A DNA stretch of 64,000 nucleotides from Candidatus Brocadia sp. WS118 (GCA_007618135.1 PHFX01000005.1:32369-96368), one strand, 5' to 3'; positions 37,823 to 46,942 are shown, numbered from the stretch's first letter. Notes: generated by a model not told the origin, from the letters alone. Made by a program: numbers and translations.

Positions 37823-38073
37823 TTCTGCAAGCGTGGCATTGCTTCACCATACACATCCGACACCAACCCCTTCATAAGCCGGTCTATAAACTTTACGGAC
37901 TTACCTACGAAGAAGTAAAAATCAAAGAACCTGCGTTTGTAATGCATGAGGTACAGATCGAATTCGTTTTGCTGAAAAAGGATTTTCTTGATTCGACAAA
38001 AATATTTACTAAAATATCTGGACGATTTTTGGTATGATAAATTGCTTTTTATCTGAGAAGGGAAGAAAATAAA

Positions 38074-38730
38074 ATGGAGTGGGGAAAATATTTCATCGAT
38101 TTCGTTTTGCATCTGGATACTCACTTATTCGAATTAGTCAGCACATATGGCATTTGGGTGTATATAATCTTATTCCTGATTGTATTTGCAGAGACGGGAT
38201 TTGTAGCCACACCTTTTTTGCCTGGAGACTCTTTGTTATTCGCCGCTGGCGCTATTACCGCCACGGGGGCTTTGAATGTGTATACGCTGGTTGTGGTTTT
38301 GGTTACCGCAGCCATTCTTGGCGATACGGCAAACTATTGGTTTGGTTACCACATTGGCCCGAAAATATTCAGGAAGCATAAATCCGTATTTTTTAATCCG
38401 GAGTATCTTGAGCGAACGTACCGGTTTTTTGAGAAGTACGGTGGCAAAACGATTATTATTGCCCGATTTATCCCCATCATTCGCACCTTTGCGCCTTTTA
38501 TTGCGGGTATTGGCCGCATGGCATATCTCCGCTTTGCTTTGTATAATATTCTCGGGGCTATTTTTTGGGTACCGCTCTTTGCCTTTCTCGGTTATTTCCT
38601 TGGCAATTTGCCCTTTATGAAAAAGAATTTTAGTTTTATGATTATTGCAATCATCATCATTTCACTGATCCCCGCAGTTGTTGAATATTTCAAGCACCGT
38701 CAAACGATTGAAAAGAAGTCTTTCCTTTGA
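38074..38730 (+). CDS. DedA/SNARE-associated family membrane protein
   Basis: A 218-aa integral membrane protein of the DedA family, now linked to polyprenyl-phosphate or phospholipid flipping. Shows ETGFVATPFLPGDSLLFAAGAI (the F/Y-x-PGD motif), ILGDTANYWFGYHIG, and FFEKYGGKTIIIARFIPIIRTFAPFIAGIGRM, which contains the essential Arg residues. About five hydrophobic segments. ATG 38074 follows GAAGGGAAG. cstA follows 22 bp after the stop. Confidence 0.9.
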   Translation: MEWGKYFIDFVLHLDTHLFELVSTYGIWVYIILFLIVFAETGFVATPFLPGDSLLFAAGAITATGALNVYTLVVVLVTAAILGDTANYWFGYHIGPKIFRKHKSVFFNPEYLERTYRFFEKYGGKTIIIARFIPIIRTFAPFIAGIGRMAYLRFALYNILGAIFWVPLFAFLGYFLGNLPFMKKNFSFMIIAIIIISLIPAVVEYFKHRQTIEKKSFL

Positions 38731-38752
38731 TGCAGAACAACTCATTTCCGTC

Positions 38753-40675
38753 ATGAAGGTATCAAATATTATTCTTGCCATAACTGCTGTCACAGGCGCA
38801 TTTGCCCTGGGGGTAGCTACCAAAATATTCTGGCCTGATGAAGAGGTTAATGCACTCTGGCTTGTTATCGCCTCTGTCTGTTGCTTTACCATCTCCTACC
38901 GCTTATATGCGGCATTTCTAGCAACTAAGGTGCTGAGTCTTGATGACAACCGGACACCACCTTCGATACGGTTGCGTGACGGCAGGGACTATCACCCTAC
39001 TCATAAGTGGATACTCTTTGGCCATCACTTTGCTGCGATTGCCGGGGCGGGGCCTCTGATAGGTCCGGTCCTTGCAGCCCAATTCGGATATCTCCCGGGG
39101 TTTTTGTGGATACTGATCGGGGCGTCCGTCGGTGGCGCTGTCCATGACACCGTCATTCTTGCAGCCTCCGTAAGGAGAAATGGCAGGTCACTGGCGCAGA
39201 TCGCAAGGGATGAGGTTGGCCCGGTTGCCGGAATTACCGCAGCAATAGCGATTTTATTTATTATTATTGTAGCCCTTGCAGGACTGGGGCTTGCGGTTGT
39301 CAACGCACTCTCCCACAGTGCCTGGGGCACCTTCACGATAGCAGCTACCATACCCATAGCGCTGTTTATGGGACTATACCTTTACAAAATCAGATACGGA
39401 AAGGTAGCCGAAGTCAGCGTTATCGGGGTGATTCTCCTTGTGTTAGCTGTCTTTTTTGGCAGGTATATCCCCGGATCTCCTCTTGAGCCATATTTTAACC
39501 TGGACAGAAAGCTCATTGTCGGCCTTATGGCCCTGTATGGGTTTACTGCATCAGTCCTTCCCGTATGGATGCTCCTCTGTCCCAGGGACTATCTTTCTAC
39601 CTATATGAAGATTGGCACGATCATTCTCCTTGCCTTCGGGGTGATATTTCTGACGCCTGCTATCCATATGCCTGCCGTGACAAAATTTATCCATGGCGGT
39701 GGTCCGGTAATCCCAGGCACTTTATTCCCCTTTATGTTTATCACCATTGCGTGCGGGGCGATATCCGGGTTCCATGCCCTCGTTTCGTCGGGTACTACCT
39801 CTAAAATGATTCAATATGAGTCAGAGATAAAGACGATCGGTTTTGGCGCTATGCTGGTAGAGGGGTTTGTCTCCGTGATTGCTGTTATTGCAGCAACGAT
39901 ACTGATGCCGGGGGATTACTTTGCGATCAATACGCATCTTTCGTTTGATGCCTTGGCAGAATTGGGTTTTCCGGTAAGCCAGATTTTTCAACTCTCTGAT
40001 GATGTAGGTACCGACGTTGCAGGAAGGCCCGGCGGTGCAGTTTCTCTGGCAGTTGGCATGGCGTCGCTCTTCTCAAGTCTGCCTGGCATGAAATCCCTCA
40101 TGCCATACTGGTATAACTTTGCACTCATGTTTGAGGCGCTCTTTATTCTCACCACCGTTGACACGGGGACAAGGGTAGCCCGGTTTATCCTTCAGGAATT
40201 AGGCAGTTATGCATACAAACCTTTGGGGACGACAAGCTGGATTCCCGGAACGATTGTGTCCAGCCTTCTCGTGGTTGGCTCATGGGGCTATCTCATCTAT
40301 TCGGGAAGTATTTCGACCATTTGGCCGATGTTTGGCGTTGCAAACCAACTTTTAGCGGCGATTGCCTTCTGTGTGGGCACAACTATCATCATAAAGATGG
40401 ATAAACTCAAGTACGTATGGATGACCTTTCTGCCGATGGTATTTATGTTCGTAACAACCTTTGTGGCGTCTTACAGACTCTTTCTTGACTTTCTTGAGAA
40501 ATCTGCATCATCAACCATACCAGGGGAGGCCTTCACTTTTAAGCTCGATGCGGTTCTCATTGTCATCATGGCAATCCTTGCCATCATTGCCCTTTTTGAT
40601 TCGATTCATAAATGGTATGGTTATTTGGCAGGAAAAAGAAGGATATTAACACCTGATGCGCTTGGTTCATCATAG
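38753..40675 (+). CDS. cstA: CstA-family carbon-starvation/pyruvate transporter
   Basis: A large polytopic transporter (640 aa) of the CstA family, which imports pyruvate or peptides. The hallmarks are ATKIFWPDEEVNALWL, HKWILFGHHFAAIAGAGPLIGPVLAAQFGYLPGFLWILIGASVGGAVHD and SGTTSKMI followed by a second membrane core (ARFILQELG...FGVANQLLAAIA). The long frame begins inside dedA at 38678, but the ATG at 38753 lies 22 bp after the dedA stop and gives the standard N-terminus. No adjacent YbdD-like gene is recognised. Confidence 0.9.
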   Translation: MKVSNIILAITAVTGAFALGVATKIFWPDEEVNALWLVIASVCCFTISYRLYAAFLATKVLSLDDNRTPPSIRLRDGRDYHPTHKWILFGHHFAAIAGAGPLIGPVLAAQFGYLPGFLWILIGASVGGAVHDTVILAASVRRNGRSLAQIARDEVGPVAGITAAIAILFIIIVALAGLGLAVVNALSHSAWGTFTIAATIPIALFMGLYLYKIRYGKVAEVSVIGVILLVLAVFFGRYIPGSPLEPYFNLDRKLIVGLMALYGFTASVLPVWMLLCPRDYLSTYMKIGTIILLAFGVIFLTPAIHMPAVTKFIHGGGPVIPGTLFPFMFITIACGAISGFHALVSSGTTSKMIQYESEIKTIGFGAMLVEGFVSVIAVIAATILMPGDYFAINTHLSFDALAELGFPVSQIFQLSDDVGTDVAGRPGGAVSLAVGMASLFSSLPGMKSLMPYWYNFALMFEALFILTTVDTGTRVARFILQELGSYAYKPLGTTSWIPGTIVSSLLVVGSWGYLIYSGSISTIWPMFGVANQLLAAIAFCVGTTIIIKMDKLKYVWMTFLPMVFMFVTTFVASYRLFLDFLEKSASSTIPGEAFTFKLDAVLIVIMAILAIIALFDSIHKWYGYLAGKRRILTPDALGSS

Positions 40676-40838
40676 TTTGAATCATTAAGGTGACCGGGGA
40701 ATTTTAAACGACAGTTTGGTAAGCAAGCGGTTAACACACGATCCGCCACAACGTCAAGTAAGACAAAAATGGATTTGTATTCCTATAATAATTGCATAAT
40801 AATAAACCGTTTACTCAGAAGAGGAGGTCAATAACCAT

Positions 40839-40991
40839 ATGTACACACCGGACGAACAAAAATATATTAATAAACTTATATCGATCCTCAGGGGAAATAA
40901 TGACGATAAAAAAGTTACTGTAAAAACCATTCTCGATGCACTCAAGCGGGATATATGGGATGATTCATTACGGGGAGCTAAAAAGGCATGA
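40839..40991 (+). CDS. Small hypothetical protein, 50 aa
   Basis: A 50-codon frame with a strong GAGGAGG ribosome site 9 nt before ATG (MYTPDEQKYINKLISILRG...IWDDSLRGAKKA). Charged, helical, soluble, no cysteines. It lies alone between cstA (163 bp away) and mscL. I recognise no family. The ribosome site and codon usage make it more likely real than not. Confidence 0.6.
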   Translation: MYTPDEQKYINKLISILRGNNDDKKVTVKTILDALKRDIWDDSLRGAKKA

Positions 40992-41102
40992 AGCAATTTT
41001 AAAAAATACAAACTGCGAAATCGGTATACTCTTGGCTTTTCTGATAAGGTTTTTACGATTCGCAAATTTTCATAACTCCCCAGAATTTCTACAAGAATAA
41101 TA

Positions 41103-41132
41103 TTGACTCCATCGTTTCTTTTGTAGTATATT
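41103..41132 (+). promoter_or_regulatory. Probable sigma-70 promoter for mscL
   Basis: TTGACT (41103-41108), 18-bp spacer, TATATT (41127-41132). It lies about 115 bp upstream of the mscL GTG. Near-consensus hexamers in an otherwise featureless gap. Confidence 0.6.
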
Positions 41133-41245
41133 CTCGGAATTAAATTTTGTATCAGGTTGCCTGGAATCGGTAAAGATATCGTCTCCTTATGTGTTATACC
41201 TGATCGTTCCTCCCAATAAAGCGATTGTTGAGAAAGGAGAAAGAA

Positions 41246-41689
41246 GTGACTATTTTAAAAGAATTCAAGGCGTTTGCCATGCGGGGCAACGTTCTCGATT
41301 TGGCAGTTGGTATTATCATAGGAGCTGCTTTTGGCAAGATTATCACTTCGTTGGTTAATGATATCATCATGCCGCCAATTGGCTTACTTCTTGGGAAAGT
41401 GGATTTCAGCAATCTCTTTGTTAACCTATCAGGCACACCGTTTGGCAGCCGCGAAGAAGCAAAAGCTGCTGGGGCAGTTACTATTGGTTACGGGGCATTT
41501 ATCAATACCATCATTGATTTTGTCATAGTCGCATTCGCCATCTTTATGTTAGTTCGCGTCATCAATAAAGTAACACAACCAAAACCCGTAGCTGCGCCTG
41601 CAAAAACAAAAGAATGCTCATTCTGCATTTCCAACGTTCCGATCAAGGCTACGCGATGCCCGTTTTGCACTTCCGAATTGAAGGCGTAA
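41246..41689 (+). CDS. mscL: Large-conductance mechanosensitive channel MscL with C-terminal zinc ribbon
   Basis: Emergency osmotic release channel. TM1 ([33 protein letters not shown]) and TM2 ([26 protein letters not shown]) match the family. The usual C-terminal helical bundle is replaced or extended by a CxxC...CxxC module ([23 protein letters not shown]), a likely zinc ribbon. I start at GTG 41246 because AAAGGAG lies 6 nt upstream; the TTG at 41225 has no ribosome site. 147 aa. Confidence 0.92.
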   Translation: MTILKEFKAFAMRGNVLDLAVGIIIGAAFGKIITSLVNDIIMPPIGLLLGKVDFSNLFVNLSGTPFGSREEAKAAGAVTIGYGAFINTIIDFVIVAFAIFMLVRVINKVTQPKPVAAPAKTKECSFCISNVPIKATRCPFCTSELKA

Positions 41690-41752
41690 TAGCAAAGCAA
41701 TACCGGAGTTAATTCTGAGTTAAATAGGGCATATGATGATAACACAAGCATC

Positions 41753-42478
41753 TTAATAGATGAGTTTTTTGTCAGATTTATTTTCCAAACAAGCAAGACA
41801 ATGGAGAGCTATCTCATTTTTCGGAGCAATCTCCAGAACTCTTTTATACCAATAAATAGCGGTTTTATGTTCATGAATTTGACGATGGGCATGGCCAAGA
41901 TTCAACCGGATCCGAACCCTGATAAGGTCATTTGATCCCGCCAGGATATCCGCTTTTCGATAGTTTTCGATCACGAATTCATAGAGATCCGTCCGATGAT
42001 ATTTCGCCAGAGGCCAGATGGTATCTGCTGATTCTTTATAAAAACGCTCGGATTTCTGGTTCCATTGTTTTCCCCAATTCAGAAGTTCAACAGCTTGATC
42101 GGCTTTCCCCTCACCATCAGGCATTCGGTCTGGATTTTTTGTCCAAGAGACCCATTTCGACCACAACAACCAGGCCATCGTTGTATAGGTATCAATATCT
42201 TTGTGATCAACATTAACAATTTGATACCCAAGTTGAATAGCTTTGTTATAGCTTCCCTGTGGGCTATCAAACTGCTGGTTATCAATAAAAAATCCCATAC
42301 ACTCCTTTAACACATCTGTGTCATACTGACTCTGTAAATCCTGAAGCACTTGTTCACTCAATTCATAGATGATTTGATCTGAATCGGAAAGCCCCGCAGC
42401 TTTTTCGGTCGCAAAAGAAGAAGCGAAGGATGAAAAAACCATACATAAAACGGCTGCAATGGAAAACCGTGACTTCAT
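41753..42478 (-). CDS. Exported TPR-type protein under c-di-GMP riboswitch control
   Basis: A 241-aa protein with a signal peptide (FSIAAVLCMVFSSFASSFA, cleavage near residue 24) and a helical-repeat domain. The last repeats read RIRLNLGHAHRQIHEHKTAIYWYKRVLEIAPKNEIALHCLA, typical TPR. ATG 42478 has AAAGGAG 9 nt upstream; an upstream ORF extension would read through the riboswitch terminator and is not real. The leader carries a c-di-GMP-I aptamer and terminator, so expression should follow c-di-GMP level. The role could be surface attachment or envelope assembly, an inference from regulation. Confidence 0.78.
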   Translation of the reverse strand: MKSRFSIAAVLCMVFSSFASSFATEKAAGLSDSDQIIYELSEQVLQDLQSQYDTDVLKECMGFFIDNQQFDSPQGSYNKAIQLGYQIVNVDHKDIDTYTTMAWLLWSKWVSWTKNPDRMPDGEGKADQAVELLNWGKQWNQKSERFYKESADTIWPLAKYHRTDLYEFVIENYRKADILAGSNDLIRVRIRLNLGHAHRQIHEHKTAIYWYKRVLEIAPKNEIALHCLACLENKSDKKLIY

Positions 42479-42494
42479 CGATAAAGCTCCTTTC

Positions 42495-42635
42495 AAAAAA
42501 AAAGCCTTACTGCAAAAGATGTACATAACATCCATCTTCGGCAGTAAGGCTATCTTTTCTTGCCCTTACGTCCCTGTAGGACTAAGACCCTTTACTTTGC
42601 GCCCCCTGATCGCTCAAGGTTTGCCTTTATCGGTA
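42495..42635 (-). promoter_or_regulatory. c-di-GMP-I (GEMM-I) riboswitch with terminator, copy 1
   Basis: On the minus strand the leader has GGCAAACC (42625-42618), a helix capped by a GCGA tetraloop, GGGGCGCAAAG, a second helix around GGGTCTTAGTCC, and AAAAGATAGCC. These are the landmark blocks of the GEMM-I aptamer in the right order. The 3' strand AGCCTTACTGC (42551-42541) can instead pair with GCAGTAAGGCT (42513-42503) followed by T8, a perfect 11-bp terminator. Ligand binding would thus change termination. The base aligned with specificity residue G20 of the Vibrio Vc2 aptamer appears to be G, favouring c-di-GMP over cGAMP. Confidence 0.8.
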
Positions 42636-42655
42636 TACAATAATCATTTTAAGTT

Positions 42656-42684
42656 AAAATGCCACGAATACTCCCTCATGTCAA
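42656..42684 (-). promoter_or_regulatory. Possible promoter of the riboswitch leader, copy 1
   Basis: TTGACA on the minus strand (42684-42679), 17-bp spacer and a weak -10 CATTTT (42661-42656). The predicted start, near 42648, falls just ahead of the aptamer, as expected. The -10 is poor. Confidence 0.4.
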
Positions 42685-42712
42685 GCAAAAAATGAAAAAA
42701 GAGCGGAAATGG

Positions 42713-43558
42713 TTATCTACAGGATGTTGTTCCATACACCCTCCACTCAAAAATAACAGGGTTAGATTGTTGCCCCTTGCATTTTACAGCAGGTGAAATT
42801 TTTCTGATGCGAATAGCTCTTGTGCTTATTGGCTTGGTAAATGAATATTCGAAGTCCCCTGTTTTATTTACAAATTCACTGTCGGTAATCCACGCAATTC
42901 CATCCACACCTAAATACTGAACTGACCCGCTGCCAAGATTTCTGCCGGGGTCTATATAAAAAGGCTCATCAGAGTTGTCTCCGCAACTCCCCTGGCAATC
43001 TGTCGTTTGAATGATCATCTTTGTGATCGTCACTATGTCATCCCAATCAAACCGAATCCAGGCCTGTTTTTTTTGCCCTATCGCATCACGCGTTCTTATC
43101 CAATGGTAAGAGCAATCCTCCTGTTCCTTACCATCATTCATCATTTCAGGCCCAAAACCATCCCGACCACCACCGCTACTCGAAGCCGTTGCACAAGGGG
43201 CAATATTTGAAACAACGGCAACCGTCAGTGACGTTGACAGGATGTCTGTGCTAAAAGTTACCTTCGCACTTCCATGAAATATACCGGTAACTGTAAAAAC
43301 AAATTCACCCTGTGAATTTGTCACTCCTTTGACAGGCGCAACGGCAACAATATCTTCTTTGCTGCTCACCGCCATGACGGCAACATTGTTCAAAGGTAAT
43401 CCCTGGGCATTGAAAATTTTTGCCGTAGCCGTAACAGTTTTCTTGAAATCTACACTCAGCGGATTAGGACTCACGCTCATACTATTTGAAAACGTCGTTT
43501 GGCAAAATACGCAGATAAATACAAACGCTATGAAGAGGTAACGATATCTATGTATCAT
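42713..43558 (-). CDS. Secreted protein with Ig-like (Big) and discoidin-like domains
   Basis: A 281-aa exported protein. Signal peptide (YLFIAFVFICVFCQTTFS), then an Ig-like repeat of the bacterial Big type (residues 25-115: SVSPNPLSVDFKKTVTATAKIFNAQGLPL...VTNSQGEFVFTVTG). A C-terminal region follows that looks like an F5/8-type discoidin fold (CATASSSGGGRDGFGPEMMNDGK, WIRFDWDDIVTITKMIIQT) with several Cys that could form disulfides. ATG 43558 lies 16 bp after the kinase stop, so it is likely co-transcribed with the kinase. Probably a surface carbohydrate- or matrix-binding protein. Confidence 0.7.
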   Translation of the reverse strand: MIHRYRYLFIAFVFICVFCQTTFSNSMSVSPNPLSVDFKKTVTATAKIFNAQGLPLNNVAVMAVSSKEDIVAVAPVKGVTNSQGEFVFTVTGIFHGSAKVTFSTDILSTSLTVAVVSNIAPCATASSSGGGRDGFGPEMMNDGKEQEDCSYHWIRTRDAIGQKKQAWIRFDWDDIVTITKMIIQTTDCQGSCGDNSDEPFYIDPGRNLGSGSVQYLGVDGIAWITDSEFVNKTGDFEYSFTKPISTRAIRIRKISPAVKCKGQQSNPVIFEWRVYGTTSCR

Positions 43559-43574
43559 AGGTATGCCACGCGGT

Positions 43575-45707
43575 TCATTTCTTAAAATGATCATTGACTT
43601 GCTTCATCAAATCACCATATCGTACGGTAATGCCATCCAAAACATTTTTATATTTTTTGTATATCATCGCTTGCTTACTCATCCTATCGGTCTTTTTTGC
43701 AATCTTCCACGTTCCATCTTCCTTCTGAAGAATTTTTGTTATTCTTGGTAAAACTTCCCTGTGCCGATTGCCACGTTCATCGGTCCATTCGTCCTCTCTG
43801 TCAAAACTAATGGTCGCCTGATTGCCATCTTTCTTTACATCGATCACCTCATTTTGAATCGATACGGCAACATCGTGTACATACGAATAATGACTCCGTA
43901 ACTTCTTTTCCTCTTTTTCTGAAGATATATGCCCTAGTTCTTTTAAGGCTTCAATATCTGCCTTTTCCCATGCTTTTTTATAATCCTGCAACCACCTTTG
44001 TATCTCGTTTTTTATGAGTTCTTTCTTATCTGGTATAGCTTTTTTGTAATCTTTAATAATGTCATATTTCCGCGCTTTGTCAACAACTTCATCCGAGGGC
44101 TCTTTGCCAGAGGCCTTTTTCAGCGATGTGTGTTTGGAACCGTTATCATTGCTGTTCTGTGGAGTCAGAACTGGCCGTTGGCTGATGCTGGTCTTATAGA
44201 ATCCGTCATTTGTATTGACTTCTTTGTTTAAAAACATTTCTCCGGCATTATCCGGAACTACGAGCGCCTTGCCGGTATCATTTTTTTGAAATCCGGATGT
44301 TTCTTGGGAATGTGTATTATGAAGAGAAACACGTTCCGTGGGAACCGGCGTATTTTCTTTCTCTCCACCGGGCCAATAGAACTTGTAAAGCATCAAAGGG
44401 AACGATAGGAATACAAGCATCATAACAAATACAGGGCGACTGGAATAATTTGCGAATGTTGACTTTACCCTGCCGTTCTCATTTTGCAACAACGATTTTA
44501 GTTCGTCTACCGATCGGGGCCTCTTATCCTTGTTTTTTTCTAAACATTTGAAAATAACGTGTTCGATGTATTTGGGAATTTCTAATTTTTTGTCTAACTT
44601 CCGGAATGGTATCGGCTTTTCATTTAGGTGTTTATTCATTAATACGATTTGATCCCCTTGAAAGGGAGTCTCTCCGGTTAACATTTCATACATAATTATT
44701 CCCAGAGAATAGATATCTGTCCTTTCATCACACGCACCCTTCCATTGTTCGGGTGCCATATACAGGGGGGTTCCTACAATGCTGCCGGTAAGAGATACAT
44801 TGTCATGCAACCAAAGTTTTGCTATTCCAAAATCCAAAACTTTTACAAAATCATCTGATTCACCAACTTGAGACAACATGATATTCTGCGGGGTAATATC
44901 CCGATGGATGATCTTTTTTGGGTGTTTGTGGGCTGCCGATATAACATCACACACCTGGAAAATAACATGCAACATTCTTGCAACACTGAATGTCCCGTTA
45001 TTTCTTATAATTTCCTTTAAATTCCTGCCGTGGACAAACTCCATTGCCATGTAAATCGTGCCATTTGCATCACGGTCAAAATCATACAGGTAAATTGCAT
45101 TGGGGTGGTGTAATTCGCAGATCGTCGCCGCTTCATTATAAAATCTCTTGATATCCTGGGGGTTATCACTCAAGTTTATATGCAATATCTTCACTGCAAC
45201 AATGTCATCAATATTAAGCATCCTCCTCTTGGCTTTATAGATGGTACTCCAGCCTCCAACAGCAATTTTTTCTATGATCTCATATTTTTCTCCCAAGGAT
45301 TTGCCTATATAAAAATCGCATGTCTGCTGATAAAAAGAAGCTAAGGTTTTTCCGGATGTTATCGATGTTTGATGCGTGTCCATCTGGCAGGCATTTTGGT
45401 ATTCAAAGCTCTTCTCACAGCGTTTGCAATGCATGACTTCCTGAATATCGGCATCCGCCTCTTTGAATCCTGTTTTACAATGAGGACAAAAAACAAAGGT
45501 GATTCCCAGCATCTTAAAGAGGCCATCCCTTTGTTCCGGTGTGATGTATCCGCGTTCTGCCATGATGGCATCAAGGTTTTTTCGTAAGTCGCCATCCTCG
45601 AAGGTATCTGCAATGCGCTGGCAGGTATATACCTGCTCTGACGTTACAAATCCTTCAGAAATGGCAAGATTTGCAAATTCTGTCTCTAAATCTAGTCTGC
45701 TTTCCAT
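43575..45707 (-). CDS. Membrane Ser/Thr protein kinase with zinc-ribbon N-terminus and NTF2-like C-terminus
   Basis: A 710-aa kinase. Residues 70-100 hold a CPHC...CKRC zinc ribbon. The catalytic domain (about 140-400) has AVGGWSTIYKAK (glycine loop), VAVKIL, the catalytic loop HRDITPQN, DFGIAK and MAPEQW, all canonical. A membrane segment follows (VFVMMLVFLSFPLMLYKFYW, about residue 435). The outer part is a Ser/Thr-rich linker and a C-terminal SnoaL/NTF2-like domain (WLQDYKKAWEKADIEALKELGH, TKILQKEDGTWKIAKK), possibly a ligand sensor. It heads a likely operon with the Ig/discoidin protein. Confidence 0.88.
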   Translation of the reverse strand: MESRLDLETEFANLAISEGFVTSEQVYTCQRIADTFEDGDLRKNLDAIMAERGYITPEQRDGLFKMLGITFVFCPHCKTGFKEADADIQEVMHCKRCEKSFEYQNACQMDTHQTSITSGKTLASFYQQTCDFYIGKSLGEKYEIIEKIAVGGWSTIYKAKRRMLNIDDIVAVKILHINLSDNPQDIKRFYNEAATICELHHPNAIYLYDFDRDANGTIYMAMEFVHGRNLKEIIRNNGTFSVARMLHVIFQVCDVISAAHKHPKKIIHRDITPQNIMLSQVGESDDFVKVLDFGIAKLWLHDNVSLTGSIVGTPLYMAPEQWKGACDERTDIYSLGIIMYEMLTGETPFQGDQIVLMNKHLNEKPIPFRKLDKKLEIPKYIEHVIFKCLEKNKDKRPRSVDELKSLLQNENGRVKSTFANYSSRPVFVMMLVFLSFPLMLYKFYWPGGEKENTPVPTERVSLHNTHSQETSGFQKNDTGKALVVPDNAGEMFLNKEVNTNDGFYKTSISQRPVLTPQNSNDNGSKHTSLKKASGKEPSDEVVDKARKYDIIKDYKKAIPDKKELIKNEIQRWLQDYKKAWEKADIEALKELGHISSEKEEKKLRSHYSYVHDVAVSIQNEVIDVKKDGNQATISFDREDEWTDERGNRHREVLPRITKILQKEDGTWKIAKKTDRMSKQAMIYKKYKNVLDGITVRYGDLMKQVNDHFKK

Positions 45708-45779
45708 ATATTCTTTCCGATGAAAAGGTTGATACGAGATATAGAATTCAGAGAAATTATTGCTGAAAGATGTGACGGC

Positions 45780-46247
45780 TTAGCCTGGAATTAGATCAAC
45801 ATTATCTTGAGTATCTATAGATATGATTCTTCGATGTACTTGTTTTTGATTTCTTATCGTTTTTTCATAGATACTTACAGCTAAAATGGACAATAGAAAG
45901 AAGAGGAAACCACAAGCTATCATTCTGACATCTTGCGAATTTGGATAAATAAAGTAAAATTTTCTCCCTATTAAACTGCCAATCACAAGGTTAATAATAG
46001 GAAGAATTAAAATGAGAACCATGCCCTTATAAGGAGAATGCTCGATTATTTGAAGCGTCACATACTTACCTATATCCAAACCAGGGACTGCTTTAACTTC
46101 GAGAAGTTTTGGTTTGTTTTCTGCCCCCACACAACCGCTGCAGCTTTTGCACTCCTGTGAATCCTGCCGTATTACTTCCACCGTTGCGTGGGTATTGTTA
46201 ATATACTTGATAATCCCTTTTTCAACAACCTTTTTTTGTTTAAACAT
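45780..46247 (-). CDS. rseC: RseC/MucC-family redox membrane protein
   Basis: A 155-aa protein with an N-terminal cytoplasmic cysteine motif (CKSCSGC) and two membrane helices (GMVLILILPIINLVIGSLIG; MIACGFLFFLLSILAVSIY). This is the RseC layout, tied to SoxR reduction or sigma-E signalling and to Rnf-type complexes in other bacteria. It lies 14 bp downstream of the HU-like gene in the same direction. No rpoE or rnf gene is adjacent. Confidence 0.82.
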   Translation of the reverse strand: MFKQKKVVEKGIIKYINNTHATVEVIRQDSQECKSCSGCVGAENKPKLLEVKAVPGLDIGKYVTLQIIEHSPYKGMVLILILPIINLVIGSLIGRKFYFIYPNSQDVRMIACGFLFFLLSILAVSIYEKTIRNQKQVHRRIISIDTQDNVDLIPG

Positions 46248-46261
46248 ATTGGGTGACCACC

Positions 46262-46579
46262 TTAAGCACCCTGGGTAGGTTGTTGAGTCTGGGTTGGATT
46301 GCCAACCTTTTCCCGCATCAATTTTCCCACTTTAAACACTACCACATTTTTTGCTGGCACAAAAGCCACCTCGCCGGTTCGAGGATTCCTTGCCTTTCGC
46401 GCAGCACGTTGCCGTATTTCGAAAACCCCAAAGTCACGTAATTCAATACGATTGCCTTGTGCAAGCTCGCCGATAATCTCATCCAAAAACATCTGGATCG
46501 TTTTCTTTACGATCATATGGGTGTTGTCTGTTCTTCGAGCAATCTTCTCGCATAGGTCCCTTTTTGTCGTTGTTTGCAT
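46262..46579 (-). CDS. HU/IHF-family DNA-binding protein
   Basis: A 105-aa nucleoid protein. It shows TKRDLCEKIARRTDNTHMIVKKTIQMFLDEI, GNRIELRDFGVFEIRQRAARKARNPRTGE (the beta-arm with the conserved Pro that kinks DNA) and FKVGKLMREKV. A short Gln/Pro-rich tail (QTQQPTQGA) is extra. HU and IHF subunits cannot be told apart by eye. It is co-directional with rseC. Confidence 0.92.
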   Translation of the reverse strand: MQTTTKRDLCEKIARRTDNTHMIVKKTIQMFLDEIIGELAQGNRIELRDFGVFEIRQRAARKARNPRTGEVAFVPAKNVVVFKVGKLMREKVGNPTQTQQPTQGA

Positions 46580-46942
46580 TACAATTCTCCTTTTATAACG
46601 ATAGATATGTAGGTGGCAGTTTTATGGAAGATCCATATGGATAGCCAATCAAAACAAAATATCACCCCCTTGTTTCAGAAGGAAAGCAAGAAAATCTCTC
46701 ATGGTCTTAACTAATTTCTAGACATATTAGTTATGATTAATTGCGACATATTATCAATTCAAAAGATTAATGTCAATACGATTTTAACACTTTTCAAGGT
46801 CTAAATTTAAGATGCAAAAAAGAACTATAACCAGTAGTCTTTCAAAATGTCTTGACAAAAAGTTAATAAATATTATATTATTGCATCACCTATTAAGGTT
46901 TATTATTAAGGCCCTGGAAAAATTTTAAGGAGTAAGGCGAAC
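46580..46942. other. Divergent gap between the HU-like gene and rpmH
   Basis: AT-rich. Contains the rpmH promoter at 46852-46881 and presumably the HU-gene promoter, which I cannot place. No other feature. Confidence 0.5.
46852..46881 (+). promoter_or_regulatory. Promoter of rpmH
   Basis: TTGACA (46852-46857), followed after 16 bp by TATATT (46874-46879) or after 18 bp by TATTAT (46876-46881). The start would be near 46888, about 55 nt before the rpmH ATG. Confidence 0.65.

Noticed and set aside
42479..42535. Longer N-terminus of the TPR protein reading through the leader
   Set aside because: It would translate the riboswitch terminator; the ATG at 42478 has a good ribosome site and a signal peptide.
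42625..42640. A sigma-28-like -10 element (ACCGATAA) ahead of the first riboswitch
   Set aside because: The bases belong to the start of the aptamer and the second leader lacks the match, so it is probably coincidence.
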